From positions 40,551,221-40,615,220 of the forward strand of contig OZ023267.1 in the NCBI GenBank assembly GCA_964006375.1: a stretch of 64,000 bases of DNA, read 5' to 3'. The notes under the pieces were generated by a model. The model was not told the DNA's origin. It made no database searches and worked only from the letters and a program-made list of their open reading frames with translations. Source of the DNA: Tillus elongatus (taxonomy: Eukaryota > Arthropoda > Insecta > Coleoptera > Cleridae). The first letter of the stretch is position 1. Every line of letters begins with the position of its first letter. A program made the position numbers and the translations under genes. Of this stretch, positions 13,089 through 26,802 are shown piece after piece.

Positions 13089-14956
13089 TTTTATCTTTTT
13101 TTTAAATTATTATTTCAACAACACACCACGAGGACTTACAGCCTAAATACTATCGTACTGTGGATGTCGACAAGGGGAAAAGGGGCAACTTGTTAATTCT
13201 GGACTTGGATGTTTGGAGGTTCGGAGGAGAAGAAAAAATATGTGCCGGCAAGGAATTCCAAAACTTGGAAGTCCTCGGGACAAAAGAGCGGGCATAACAA
13301 GATGTTCTATGTCTGGTGACGTGGACAGTAAAATGGTGCATTCGCTCTGTTCCCTGGTAGATCTGTTGGGAGCATCAGGTGGATGAACTGTGGAAGAAAG
13401 CTCCTCTGAGCAGTGCCCGTGCAGATATCTATAAAAGAGAGAGAGAGTGAAAGGTCACCAACGGCACGTCGGTGAGCAAGGGATGGCAGCCTTTGGGTGT
13501 GGGTAGGGTCACCGACGAGACGTATAGCTCTCTTCTGCATGGAGTCCAGGATAGCGAGTGTAGAAGCGGCAGCGGCACCACAGATGTGGGAGCAGTATTT
13601 GAGGTTCGGCCTTATTTGTGAAGTATATAAGGTATAGAGATTAGCTGGTGAAAAGTATTTGCGAACCCGGAAGAGCAAACTTAATTTCTTAGCAGCCGCT
13701 ACTGCAATTTATGTGACATGTTGGTGCCAATTAAAACTCGATCTACAGAAATGCCAACAAGTGAAAAGGACTCATTACTATGAATAACTTGGTTGTTCAA
13801 TGTGACGGGTCTAGGTCTGGTGTATCTCTTATGAGACAGAACGTAAGGCTGAGATTTGATGGAGTTGAATTGTACAAGATTTATACTTCCCCAGTCTAAT
13901 ATTTTTTGGAGATCCACAGAGACAGAACATTCTATGAGTCTGCAATCCTCATCTAATTGGGCTAAAGAGACGGGCTTAGAATATTGTACATTTGAGTGGA
14001 GGGTGCTGTCATCCGCGTATCTGTGAACTGGGTTGAATGTGCTAGAGAGGTCATTGATGTGGAGAAGAAACAAAGTATGGGATAAAGTTGAACCTTGAGG
14101 GACTCCTGCATTAATTGGATACAGTTTAGAGTAATGGCCATCCACGATAACAGAAATACTCCGGTTGGAGAGTTTATTTGCTGTCCAGGTACATAGTTTT
14201 GGTGGTAGGCCATAGGCCGAAAGTTTATTAAGCACCGCTGCATGTCAGATCTGGTCGAATGCTTTGGATATGTCTAGAGCGACAATCTGAAATTCACCGT
14301 GTGGTTCCATAGACTTGTTCCAAGAATGGGTGACAAAGGAAAGGAGGTCGGCAATTGATCTGCGTTGACGGAATCCCCACTGCCTGTCGTGGATTAGACT
14401 GTGTTTTTCAAGAAATTTTAGTGATTCGGTGTTTATTTATATACGTTTCCATCATTTTAGAGACGACTGAAAGGAGAGAAATAGGCCTGTAGTTGCTAGG
14501 AAGCGCTTTGGATTCTTTCTTGGGGACGGGTTGTACTCGAGCAGTTTTCTAGTTACTAGGGAATATCCCTCTATTGTAAGATGTCTGAAACAGACGAGTC
14601 AGGACAGTAGCAAGTTCTGATGCGCATTTTTTTAAAACAATTGCTGGGATCTCGTCAAGGCCAAAGGCTTTCCTGGTATTAAGAGAAGAGAGCATCTTTC
14701 GTACCTTTTTAGTTTTGAAAATATATCCGTCATTTTATGCGCGACATTGGGGACTGTTGGTGGTTAAACATTCGGAGGTGGGTTGAGAGTAGAATTGCTG
14801 GCGAACAACGAGGCAAAAAATTCAGCCTTGCCCAGGGCGGTAGAAACAATTTCACCTCCTGAAACAAGTGGTAGGAACGTGCTCTTGCAGAAATGATTCC
14901 CAATAGATTTAGCAAGAGTCCAGAAGTGGTGCCGCCGTTGGAGCTTGAGAGGTCCT
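13089..14956 (-). pseudogene. LINE-B copy 1, 5'-truncated jockey-like LINE
   Basis: Minus strand and homologous along its length to 55215-57378. It starts where the other copy reads SSSGSKPFWTLAKSIG and runs through the RT: NAGVPQGSTLSHTLFLLHIN and the catalytic YADDSTLHSN (13970-14235), then the thumb and C-terminal region (SFVPRTSKFWNSLPAHIF, 13150-13341). The YADD box is intact here, but several frameshifts and stops break the frame, including at about 14240, 13700 and 13310. The 3' end reads GTGTGTTGTTGAAATAA, as in the other copy. Endonuclease and ORF1 are absent. Confidence 0.85.
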
Positions 14957-14984
14957 AAATGTGTTGGAATCCGAACATTTTATT

Positions 14985-15185
14985 TATTTATAGATAAGAT
15001 AAAATAGAAAAAAAGTTTGTTTGTGTCTACCATTTGAACCCCGGATCACACTGGGACTTGAGAGCATTTTTAAGAAAGCTGATTTGCAGCTAAATTTTTC
15101 GACATTTTTTTTTTTAATTTGTTAGGTAATACTAAAGTTAAAGTTTACTTATCGGTGCTCATCACAGTTCCAATCTTCACTTAAT
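14985..15185 (+). pseudogene. Penelope-like fragment, second copy, opposite strand
   Basis: The plus-strand frame reads KKFVCVYHLNPG, then LRAFLRKL, matching the segment just before the endonuclease of the minus-strand fragment at 13010-13088 (FVCLPFQP, RGVESIFKKA). Both share the DNA stretch GATAAAATAGAAAAA at their outer edge. It is too short for the endonuclease itself. The two copies face opposite ways on either side of LINE-B. Confidence 0.5.
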
Positions 15186-15280
15186 GCACTCTGTAACAAC
15201 AAATTTGATATATGCATTGTGCTTATGTGTATTAACACCTTAATAACAAAATAAATAGATCAATAACCTTTTTAATTTGT

Positions 15281-15406
15281 ATATTAAAACACTCGTAATT
15301 ACCTTACCGGCACCTCATAATTTTTTTGCCCGTACAAGAGTAGATATTAAAACACTCGTAATTACCTTACCGGCACCTCATAATTTTTTTGCCCGTACAA
15401 GAGTAG
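15281..15406. repeat. 63-bp exact tandem duplication
   Basis: The unit starting ATATTAAAACACTCGTAATT occurs at 15281-15343 and again at 15344-15406 with no difference seen. A recent slip or unequal exchange is likely. Confidence 0.95.
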
Positions 15407-15938
15407 AATTGATATTCTTCCCGCATTTTTAAGTCGGTTAAAAAAAACTCGCAAATATAGAAGAAAAAATTTATTTAGTCGTCATAGGTTTAGTTTACAT
15501 CAATGATGGTAATAGTAATAATTATAATAATAAATTATGTCTAATTATAATTTTATCACAAATAACAGTCATTCTATAGTGCATGTTTTAAATATGAACA
15601 TATAAAGTGCTTCACATGTTATGTCGACTATTAATTGCATACATACATTATAATATTTTATATCGTCATCTATATTTTATTGTGTAGAACAATGGATGTA
15701 GTAGAAACAAAACACAATCGGTCCGGCTGAACTGTTCGCATGTTAAACCTACCACTAGATTATTTATTACCTACCAGATATTCTGTTCGGCTCTTTCGAG
15801 TGAGGAATTAATCGTTGTACAAAAATAATATACACATAAATACACAGCAAATGGATAATTACCATAATATAATGAACCCATTACCGTTTTCAGCTTTCCA
15901 CACAAAGATACATTACAGCTCAGCTGATTAAAAAAAGT

Positions 15939-16017
<79 letters not shown>

Positions 16018-16241
16018 TTGAAATAACCAAAAGATAAAAATATCTTAAATTTTTCTCACACAAAAAGAAATTGTCTGTATATTTATAAGGAAAATTTCTT
16101 AAAAAATTTATGAAAAAGACGGATTTTAATTTTAAAGTGCAGCACGTCTTAACTCGTTAATATTAGCCAAAAAGTCATATTTTAATTACATAAATTCATT
16201 GCACACAACTACAGATTATAATTTAAGTAAAAATAAAAATT
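15407..16241. repeat. spacer with (AT)n
   Basis: An AT run lies at 15942-16014. The rest is AT-rich spacer without a recognised gene. Confidence 0.75.
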
Positions 16242-16290
16242 TCGGGACGCAGCAAGTGCGTTGTAGTAGCTAATTTTCATAAGAATTGTA
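16242..16290 (+). mobile_element. solo T2 end of family X
   Basis: Starts TCGGGACGCAGCAAGTGCG and continues GTAGCTAATTTTCATAAG, the conserved family X terminus. No matching body or other end follows, so it is a fragment. Confidence 0.65.
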
Positions 16291-17049
16291 CAATATTATT
16301 ATACTATACTGTGCACAATTGTTTGTCCAAATGTCAAAATAAAACATTAAAAAAACACACATCAATCGAGCTGTATTCGGTCGCGTAACCTTCTGCTTAG
16401 GTGGCAAGCGCGGTACCCCCAGCGCTATCTAGACTGACCTCAACAAAGATTTTATTTGCGTGATACTTTAGATCGCTTTGATGCCCCGGATATTATATTC
16501 AAAGTATATAGAATTCATTAATTACAGAAAATTAGTAGAATTGCCATTGAAACACATCCCACGCCTGTTTCGGTCTTATATGATGTCGTATGTTAAGTTT
16601 AAAGATAAAAGAAAATATTTTAGAATCATTTTTATGGAAACCTGGCTTGATTTTGTTTAAATTCCTGCTAAATTATGCGACAGATAATAAAGCTACAAAT
16701 ATAGTGTATTTTAATAATTGGTTAAATCGCCCAGTTAAATAACAATCAATTGTCAAATTTTTTATTTTATGTCGTGTGTCATTTTCCATAATTGCGGCCG
16801 AGATTTCACGATTGTTGGTTCGGATAATATGTATTATGCCTGGTATATATTTAGTTTGGTTACTGTTGATGTATGGTTTATACCTGTTGTGTGAATTAAT
16901 CTACGCGTGGCAGTTAATTAACTACTCTGTCTGTCAGGCATTGGACTTTAACCACTAAGTCGTTTCAACACATGTCTTTGGGATTTTATTTTTAATTTGA
17001 AAAAAATTCTAAATATTGGTTACAAAATTACTTAAATTTCACAACATAG
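16291..17049. other. spacer, nothing recognised
   Basis: Short open frames at 16478-16660 and 16776-16958 have no recognisable motif or compositional support. No repeats were identified. Confidence 0.4.
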
Positions 17050-17250
17050 GTTTATTTGCGCTATTTATAGCCACATGTAAAGTCTCATTCCAGTAACTCT
17101 GATATTTACAAAAATATAGCCTTGTCACAAAGTTTTCCCCGATTTTCCACCTAAAGGCTGATTAAAGAACTCGGCCTCGCTTTTCGCCCAAACAAGATTT
17201 TTGCTAAGTTTGACTGAAATCTGTTTGGTATTTTTTAAGGTATCGTTCGG

Positions 17251-17325
<75 letters not shown>

Positions 17326-17420
17326 GTGGACCTTGGTGTTGGGTTCTAGAGACCAAAATTCGCGCTCATCTAAAGAAATTTGACTTCTTTCTTGTCCAGA
17401 AAAACTTTAGATGAGATAAA
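17050..17420 (+). mobile_element. family X fragment with (AT)n core
   Basis: The body (TTTTCCCCGATTTTCCACC, then a TTGACTGAAATCTGTTTGG segment) leads to an AT run at 17259-17323 and then the T1-side phrase GGGTTCTAGAGACC...TTCGCGCTCATC. The terminal hairpin is lost. The closest relative in the window is 35560-35936. Confidence 0.7.
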
Positions 17421-17596
17421 AAAAGATGGTAGACTCGCTCAGTGCAGAAGACTCACTTATTCCTACAGCTCAATTTACCGTTTGTCAACAGATGGGAAGC
17501 TTGAGATGGAATATCGAGGTCATGCATTCATCGGGACTCAACGCCATAATCTCAGATCCAAAACATTATTTTTTGTTGTTACATTATTTACCCCAA

Positions 17597-17599
<3 letters not shown>

Positions 17600-17666
<67 letters not shown>

Positions 17667-18016
17667 GGCCCATTGAAACCAAGCTGAAATTTTGTCGAAA
17701 AAAATCCGAAACACGCCAAGTTTGATTGTGAGAGGGGGACAATCTTTGACGAAATAGTATAGCCGAAACTTTACCCTTTTAAGCTGGGGGTGTCATCCGT
17801 AAAAAAATTCAAATGAGAATGGGGATCATCTCTTGGCTCGTTGACAAAAGCTTTTGATTCCCTATACATTGCTTTTTTTGAAATTTGGTCTATTCGTTTA
17901 GATGATATAATTTTTCGAAGTATCACCAATGCATTGTCTGATAAATTCTTAATGCTCGAGCAAGAAAATTGTCTTAATGTCTTAAGATAACGCAAGAATG
18001 CGTTATCAGAAGACAT
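17600..18016 (+). mobile_element. (AT)n followed by one end of a mariner-type element
   Basis: An AT run (17600-17662) is followed by AGGGTGGCCCATTGAAACC, then a GAAACACGCCAAG and GAGGGGGACA series. These match in order the long terminal repeat of the element at 61908 (AGGGTGGCGCATTGAAAACG, GAAACACGTCAA, GAGGGGGACA). Only one end is present and no transposase was recognised. Confidence 0.55.
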
Positions 18017-18279
18017 GTTTCGCTAAGGTTTTTTTGGAGCACCATAATCTAAATGACTTTTCATTACCTACGCAAACCTTTTATTTTTATCTTGTAATGG
18101 ACGCTGGTGAGGCCCAACTCAAGCATTAAGAATTTCTCGGGAAATGCATTAGGGATACTTAAAAAATCCATATCTTGTAAACGACTAGACCGAATTTCAA
18201 AAGTAAAAAAGCAGCATATAGGTAAATAACACCTGTTTTCAAGGACCTGTCACCTGACACCTGTCCCCAATTGAAAAAA
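18017..18279. other. spacer, nothing recognised
   Basis: No gene or repeat assigned. Confidence 0.4.
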
Positions 18280-19361
18280 AATGAGGCATGACACTATTAA
18301 AAGATAAAGCGTGTATCACCTAGCGACTTATATTGTCAAAATAGGTTTATAAGATACAGCTCGAGACACCCTATAATTAACGTATTTACTTTTTCCTCAT
18401 ATTTTGTATAATAACGAATATATTGAGCTTTACCCTAGAAATGCGTCACCCGGTATATGTGTAACAGCCAAAAACTGAAACTGACTCCGTATATGGGTTT
18501 TAGAGGTTCTAATTCGCGCTCATTTGAAGAAATCTTTTTAAGATTCATAAGTCGCGGTCTTCTTAATAACCAATTTTTTCTACGAACATTTGCTAAACTA
18601 TTAGACTATTAAACCATAAACTCTATAACGGAAACTACTGCCGAAGCATCAGAAAGAAAGTCTATTTGAAATGGATTTTCCGAAAATATTTTAGTAAAAT
18701 GAAGGACAGTGATGGTTGAAGCTGAAACTTAAGGCCTTGCAAAACACACTTATTAAGAGATTTTTTCGACATAATCCGTATTTGATTCAAACCAGTTGTC
18801 TGAAAATTGCAAATTTTGACGTTTCAAATCGCGACTTTGACGTTTCAAGAAGAAAAATTATAAAATTTTCAAAAATTTTTTTCTGCTACTTCTTGACTCT
18901 TTTGCGAGCTGAAAACTTAACCGTTGTATGTTATATTCAATTGGTTTTGTTAATTACACAAAATACTGTGTTCTTGTGCTTTCCTCTGATCACCAGTGGC
19001 ATCCAATTTTTTTTTCTTTAAATGCCTATGACTTTTTTTATTTTAACTTAGCGATCTAAATTTTGGTGTGTAGGGTAAGTGTGATAGTAGAAACGTATGT
19101 GTCAAATTTGGTTGTCGTAACTTTGTTATTTTCGGAGATACAAAAGTTTTCCGAACGAAAACCCAAAATTTTTCCGGAAAAACTGGTCAGATTTTACTGG
19201 CTAACGAACTTATCCAAGACACTTGCAACAGGAAGGTACGTACCAAATTTCATCAAAATCAGCGTATTATTTTCCGAGTTATCGGTGTGATATATATCTA
19301 TCTATATATAAACACAGTTCTCCTCATTAGTGAATTTTTCGTTTTACGAAAAATTCGCTGA
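18280..19361 (+). mobile_element. family X, long variant ending in a T1 hairpin
   Basis: Contains the block GACACCCTATAATTAA, the phrase GCGTCACCCGGTATATG, an internal hairpin-like T1 ending TTTGCTAA (18597), then the body with two TTTGACGTTT repeats (18815-18850) and the family phrase GGCTAACGAACTTATCC. It ends in the hairpin TTAGTGAATTTTTCG...AAATTCGCTGA (19327-19361). The AT core is short here. No protein of its own is encoded. Confidence 0.75.
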
Positions 19362-19514
19362 AACATAATCTTGAACCATTTTCTTTATCAGTAAGCGTTA
19401 AGAATCCAGACATTTCCTGCCAGAATGGCATGTTTATGTTTCTTTACAGAACCTAAAGCTACGATTACACTCCATAAGATCTTTTATATTGCATTTTTTT
19501 GTTGTTCAGATTTG

Positions 19515-19645
19515 TAGTGAATTTTTATTTTAAAAAATTCACTAACAGAGAGGTATCGATGGTGAGACTTTGCAAAAATGTTTTCAAATGAGCGCGAATT
19601 TTGGTCCCTATAACCCATAACCGGGGTCAGTTTCGATTTTTATAT

Positions 19646-19719
<74 letters not shown>

Positions 19720-21045
19720 AACCGATAACTGAAAAAATAATTAACCGATTTTGATGAAACTCGGAAAGTGCCTTTCTTTTATTAATATCTTGGATCAGTT
19801 CGTTAGCCAGGAAAATCGGACAAGGTTTTCCGGGAAAAATTTGTGCTTGATTTCAACAAAAAAAAATTTCTACGAAAATGACAAAGATATTTTGAACAAA
19901 TTTGGTGCACATATTGCTTTGGGAAAGGCCTAACTATGTGCCGAAATTCAGCTTTCTAGGTTTACAGAAAATTGAGATATTCAAATTTGAAACATTTATT
20001 TTTAATATCACCGCGTTTCATTGACAATGGCAAACCTGGCTTATATGAGATCTAGTGTGTCGTTGCCCGACAACGGACCATTTGATATTATTGCGCAGGT
20101 CTGTTACACGCTTTAACTGACGTTTATCGTATGGTATTAGATTGTTTATATGTTTATCTGTTTCAGTCGACAACTTATTTGTGTAATTTGGGAAATTTTT
20201 ATATACAAGTGCAAATTATTCCTTTATTAATAGTAGTGGGTGGACCAAACAGTGTTTGTTATGTTTTATCAACACATATTTATAAAGGATCGAAGTTTTA
20301 CAAAAAGGGCTGATATGCAACATGTTAGTTATTTTCTATCTGATGCTTTGGGGGTAGTTTTAGTTAATTATTAGCTACTTTTTTTTAGCTCATTTTCGTA
20401 CAAAAAATTCGTCAATGAGGAGACCGCGACTTTAGAGTTTAAAAAAAATTTCTTTAAATGAGCGCAAACTAGGCCCTCTGGAATCCATATCCGGGTTTAC
20501 GTTCAGTTTTTATCTGTTTACATATATACAGGGTGACGCATTTGGACGGTAAAGCTGAATATAATAATTATTATTCAAGAGACGTGAAAAAATTGTATAA
20601 GTTAATTATAGGGTATCTTATGCTGCATCTTATAAAATTATTTCGACAAGCACAGGTGGCCCAAAAGTCGTTGGTGGTACCTAATTTTTTTTTCGAACAC
20701 CCTTATATTATAGCATTTTTTATCGCAATATGTTTGTAAGAAAAAAATCAAGCCGCAGTAAGTGCGTTTTGGTAGCAAATTTTCATTAAATGCTTCAAAT
20801 TTCAATAACTCCATTTGCTATTAACCTAAGGTTTGTTGGCTAGGAAACCAATATTTAAAGTTTATTGTCGGAAAATTTTTGTACATTTTCAAACAATAAG
20901 TTATTTTGATAATATGGCACATTGTTTCTACTATATAGGTTATACTGGTAACCAAATTGATGACTGCTTGCATTAAATAGACATATTTGATATACAAAGC
21001 ATTTTTATAAAAATTCACTGCCATAACGCACTTGCTGCGTCCAGA
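19515..21045 (-). mobile_element. family X, long composite copy
   Basis: It opens with the T1 hairpin (TAGTGAATTTTTATT...AAATTCACTAA, 19515-19545), then GAGAGGTATCGATGGTGAG, an AT core (19651-19717) and the body phrase CCGATAACTGAAAAAATAAT. A second T1-like hairpin at 20390-20420 is followed by TACAGGGTGACGCATTT. It closes with a 300-bp unit (20748-21045) bounded by T2 ends in inverted orientation, finishing CACTTGCTGCGTCCAGA. The closest full copy is 38878-40319. There is no coding capacity. Confidence 0.8.
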
Positions 21046-21787
21046 CTTTTTGTTAATCAAATGAGCACATTGAGGTGAGTTATTGCATCTACGTACCACG
21101 TAATCAATTTTCTAGAGATAATATTTCAGAGGCTGTTAGACTTACAATGTTTCTGCATTAAATTTTAAAAGGTAGGAAGGTTAGTCTGCTCTAATAATAA
21201 AACTTTAGGTACTTTGTTACTGTCATGTCAGCCTTATGACGTTCAACATTTAATACGAATGCGGAGGTTCTCAAGAAAACGTTTATTAGTGTATGACGTA
21301 CGATGATTTATTATTCAAGATGAAGAAATAAAACAGTTGACATTTTCATCTCATAGCGTAAAGTTACGATCTGTGATACATCATATAGCCAAACACTGAA
21401 GTCATTTTACTTCTTATGTATTACAATTTTTAGTTCCAAATTGGAGCCGTTGTTATTCAGGCATGACAGACAGCGTCGTTTGCAAGAATGAAAGGAAAAC
21501 AAAACCGAAACTTCTTTCGTATTTTATAACTTTGTTTCTAAAAGGTATCCTCTATCTGTTATCGACTGAATCAAAGTAATTTCCTATATTACCTCTAAAG
21601 TTATTTTCTATTCGATTCGCGCTGCAGCTTGTCGAAGATATTGCACAAACTCGTGTAACTTTGCCAGACAATTGATTTACGTTTGAGTTGTATTAAACAG
21701 ATCAGGCTTATGAGTCGATATGCAGGATCCAGTTAGAAAATGAAATGGTTAAGACGGGTTTGTTAAGTTTATCAATTAAGTAAAATG
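21046..21787. other. spacer, nothing recognised
   Basis: Balanced AT-rich sequence without open frames or recognised repeats; one of the longest stretches here free of family X. Confidence 0.4.
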
Positions 21788-22100
21788 TCTGGACGCAGCA
21801 AGTGCGTTATAGTAGTGAATTTTCATTAAAATGTTTTTTAATAGCAAATATGTGTGTTTTTTTAAAAGCAGGCATCAAATTTGGTTACCAGTATAACCTA
21901 TATAGTAGAAACAATGTGCCATGTTTCATCAAAATAACCTTATTGTTTGAAAATGTATAAACATCTCCGAAAGTAAGCTTAAAGTGTTCCCGAAAAAACT
22001 GATTTCTTGGTCAACCTTATAGGTTAATAGCAAATTAAGCTATTCAGATTTAAAGCATTTAATGAAAATTCGCTACCATAACGCACTTGCTGCGTCCCGA
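21788..22100. mobile_element. 313-bp unit with T2 inverted ends
   Basis: Begins TCTGGACGCAGCAAGTGCG and ends CGCACTTGCTGCGTCCCGA, so both ends are T2. The inverted match extends about 45 bp inward (GTGAATTTTCATTAAA against TTTAATGAAAATTCGC). The middle matches 22219-22493 closely. It could be an independent MITE or a foldback derivative of family X. Confidence 0.85.
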
Positions 22101-22218
22101 ATTTTTGTCTTTTAACTGACAGACATACATTTTGGTACATGGTGAACTTTTTATAATACCAACACGTGGACCAAATTCGGTTGCCATTACTTCTTACTTG
22201 TTATTTCCGGAGATATAA

Positions 22219-22493
22219 AAATGTTTTTAATAGCAAATATGTGTGTTTTTTTTTAAGAAAGCAGCCATCAAATTTGGTTACCAGTATAACCTATATAGTA
22301 AAAACAATGTGCCATGTTTCATCAAAATAACATTTTTCTTTGAAAATGTACGAAAATTTCCGAAAGTAAACTTAAAGTGTTCCCGAAAAAACTCGTTTCT
22401 TGGTCAACCTTATAGGTTAATAGCAAATTGAGTTATTGAAATATGAAGCATTTGATCAAAATTCGCTACCATAACGCATTTGCTGCGTCCAGA
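22219..22493. mobile_element. T2-ended unit, left end missing
   Basis: Nearly the same as 21840-22100 (TAATAGCAAATATGTGTG onward) but lacks the left T2. It ends ATTTGCTGCGTCCAGA and runs straight into a long family X copy. Confidence 0.8.
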
Positions 22494-23839
<1,346 letters not shown>

Positions 23840-24581
23840 AAAGAAAATTTGTATCACCAACGACTTATGGGCCATCCTGTGATTGTAGAAATAATTTTTT
23901 AAGATGTAGCTCAAGACACCCTATAATTAATATATACAATTTTTTTCATATCTTGTATAATAACGGATATATTGAGCTTTATTGATTTTTTACGAAAATT
24001 CGACAAAAATTATATACCATTAAACGATAAACTCTATAGCTAAGGCTACTGCCAAGCATCAGAGAAAGGGTCTATTTGATATGAATTTTCTGAAAACATT
24101 TTAGTAAAATGAAGGACATTGACGGTTGAAACTAAGACTTCAGGGTTTGTAAAACATTCTTCTTGAGACATTTTATTTCCATGGCCCGTATTAGATTAAA
24201 GTTCTTTGCCTAAATGTTGATAATTTTGACGTTTTAAATCGCAACTTTGACGTTTTGAGGAAAACCCCAATTTATTTTTCTTTAAATGCCTATAACTTTT
24301 TTGTCTTTTGACCTATAAAGCTAACTTTTTGTAAGTGACTTACCTATAAGGATATAAACCCGCGTACCAAATTTGGTTGCCTTTACTTAATTCCGGAGAT
24401 ATATTTTTTTTTCGAAGGAGAACACAACATTTTCCGGGAAAACAAAGAACATATAAAAATTGAAACTGACCCCGGATATGTGTTCTGGGGGGCCTAATTA
24501 GCGCTCATTTGAAGAAATTTTTTCGAAATTCAAAAGTCGGGATCTCTTCATTAGTGAATTTTTTAAAAGAAAATTCACTAA
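23840..24581 (+). mobile_element. family X copy in direct tandem with the previous one
   Basis: Starts immediately after the preceding T1 with AAGAAAATTTGTATCACC and repeats the same body (GACACCCTATAATTAA, TTTTGACGTTTTAAATC). It has no AT core and ends in its own hairpin, ATTAGTGAATTTTTT...AAATTCACTAA (24549-24581). Confidence 0.75.
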
Positions 24582-24701
24582 TATTATTTATTAACCAAAG
24601 ACAAAAATTTAATTGCAAAAGCAAACAAAACCACATTTTCTTTATGTGTAGGAAATTCGGGGACTTTAGATGCAATTGTTTTGTTGTTTGACAAACAAAA
24701 G

Positions 24702-24960
24702 TCTGGACGCAGCAAGTGCGTCATGGTATCGAATTTTCGTACACATGTTTTCAATAGCAAAATGTTCTTAAAAGAAGGACATTTGGTTGGCAGTATAACC
24801 TATATAGTAGTAACAATGTACCATATTTCATTAAAATAGCTTTGTTGTTTTCCAAAAAATTTTGAAATTTTCCGAAAAAAAAACTTAAAGGGTTCCAGAA
24901 AACACTGCTCCGATTTTCCTGGCCAACGACCCTCTCTAAGCTATTTAGACACCTGCCAAG
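24702..24960 (+). mobile_element. family X, T2 half
   Basis: Opens TCTGGACGCAGCAAGTGCG, followed by ATCGAATTTTCG and the body phrase CCGATTTTCCTGGCCAACG. It breaks off without an AT core or T1. Confidence 0.75.
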
Positions 24961-25429
24961 ATATAATTATTCACAAACAGCTTTAGGACCAAAATTGAAA
25001 AGAAATTCACCATTTTTTTTACAGAAATTGCCTTGACCGTTACACTAAATTGTAATTTTCACAAAAAAAATTTTTACAATAACTTATTAAACATTTATTA
25101 TTAATTACCAATATATCACAAAAATCTTACAAAAAATTATATCTGCGGAAACACTAAAAACATTTCTGCGAAAACTTTTCAAATTCAGACACTAGTTGAG
25201 AGTACCTGCATACTACAGCTCAATTTTTTCGACGAGTAATACAAACAAAAAGCTCTCTGAATGCGACTTCCATGAGGCTCCGCTATATCTAATGGTAAAA
25301 ACGCTGTATTAAATACTGTATCACAATTTGTGATATGTGTTTGTGATATGTTCCAAAAGCGTGAAAATCTGCAAAAGAATTGAAATAACTCATAAATGAT
25401 GAACGATATAATTTTTTTCCTAATAAACA
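24961..25429. other. spacer, nothing recognised
   Basis: A minus-strand open frame at 25185-25430 shows no known motif. Composition is like the surroundings and I do not call a gene. Confidence 0.4.
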
Positions 25430-26376
25430 TGCATTATAATTCGATAAAAATACAAAAATGCAATAACTTAAGTGGTTTGTATTAAAACCCATATCATTCT
25501 TTCTCATTTCTTGTATAATAACGGATATATTGAGCTTTACCGTATAAATGCGTCACCCTGTATATGTGTAAATAGACAAAAACTCTAACTGACCCCGTGT
25601 ATGGGTTTTCGGTGTTCTAGTTCGCGATCATTTAAAGAAATCTTTTTAAAATTCGCGGTTTTCTCAATAACGAATTTTTTCTTCGAAAATTTGCTAAAAT
25701 ATGGACTATTAAACCATAAACTCTATAGCCGAAACTACCGCCAAAGCATTAGAAAGAGGGTTTATTTGAAATGATTTTCCGAAAACATTTTAGTAAAATG
25801 AACAACGATGATGTTCCAAACTGAAACTTAAAGTTTCACAAAACACACTTATTATGACATTTCTTTCATATAATCCGTATTTGCTTCAGATTCGTTGTCT
25901 GAAAATTGCAAATGTTGACGTTTAGAATCACGACTTTGACGTATTAAGAAGAAAAATTATAAAATTTTAAAAATATTTCTTCTGCTACTTCTTGACCTTT
26001 TTGCGTCAAGAAAAATTAACCGTTGTGTGTAATATTCAATTGGTTTTTTTAATCACACAACATATTTTTTCTTGTCTTTCCTCTGATCACCAGTGGCACC
26101 CAAATTTTTTTCTTTAAATTCTTTTTTTAATTCTAGCTTAGAGATCTAAATTTCGTTATTCAAGGCAACTTTGATAGTGGAAACGTATCTGCCAAATTTG
26201 GTTGTTATAACTCTGTTACTTTCGGATATACGAAAAATTTCCGAAAGAAAACCCAACATTTTCCCGGAAAAGCTGCTCCGATTTTCCCGGCTAACGAACG
26301 TATCCAAGCCACTTACAAAAGGAAGGTACGTACAAATATGATCGAAGTCGGCCAATAATTTTTTGAGTTATCGGTA

Positions 26377-26474
<98 letters not shown>

Positions 26475-26802
26475 CGATATATGTATCAAACCGATAACTT
26501 AAAAAGTTATTAACCGGTTTTGATGAAACTCGGCAAGAATATTTAGTTTATCAATAGCTTGGATGAGTTCGTTAGCTAACCTTATCCTATCAGTTTTTCT
26601 AAAAAAACTTGATTTTTCCGAAAAAAATTGTATCTCAAAAAATAACAAGGTTGTTCTGATGCAATTTGGTCGATATTTTGTGATGTATGTAAATACCTTA
26701 CTACATACTATAATTAAATTTTCTAGGTTTATAGAATTGAGTTATTCAAATTTGAAGCATTTAATGAAAGTTCGCTATCATAACGCACTTGCTGCGTCCT
26801 GA
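25430..26802. mobile_element. two family X copies joined head-to-head through an (AT)n core
   Basis: From 25430 to 26379 the copy runs in the T2-to-T1 direction (GCGTCACCCTGTATATG, TTGACGTTTAGAATC, CGGCTAACGAACGTATCC). After the AT run (26380-26472) the body resumes in the opposite orientation (ACCGGTTTTGATGAAACTCGG, GAGTTCGTTAGC) and ends at a T2 (CTTGCTGCGTCCTGA, 26802). The AT core is the point of inversion. Confidence 0.75.

Noticed and set aside
16478..16958. Two 60-codon open frames as small genes
   Set aside because: No motif, no splice context and no composition different from the surroundings.
25185..25507. Cys- and aromatic-rich minus-strand frames
   Set aside because: Two overlapping frames of similar length, neither with a recognisable domain; likely chance.
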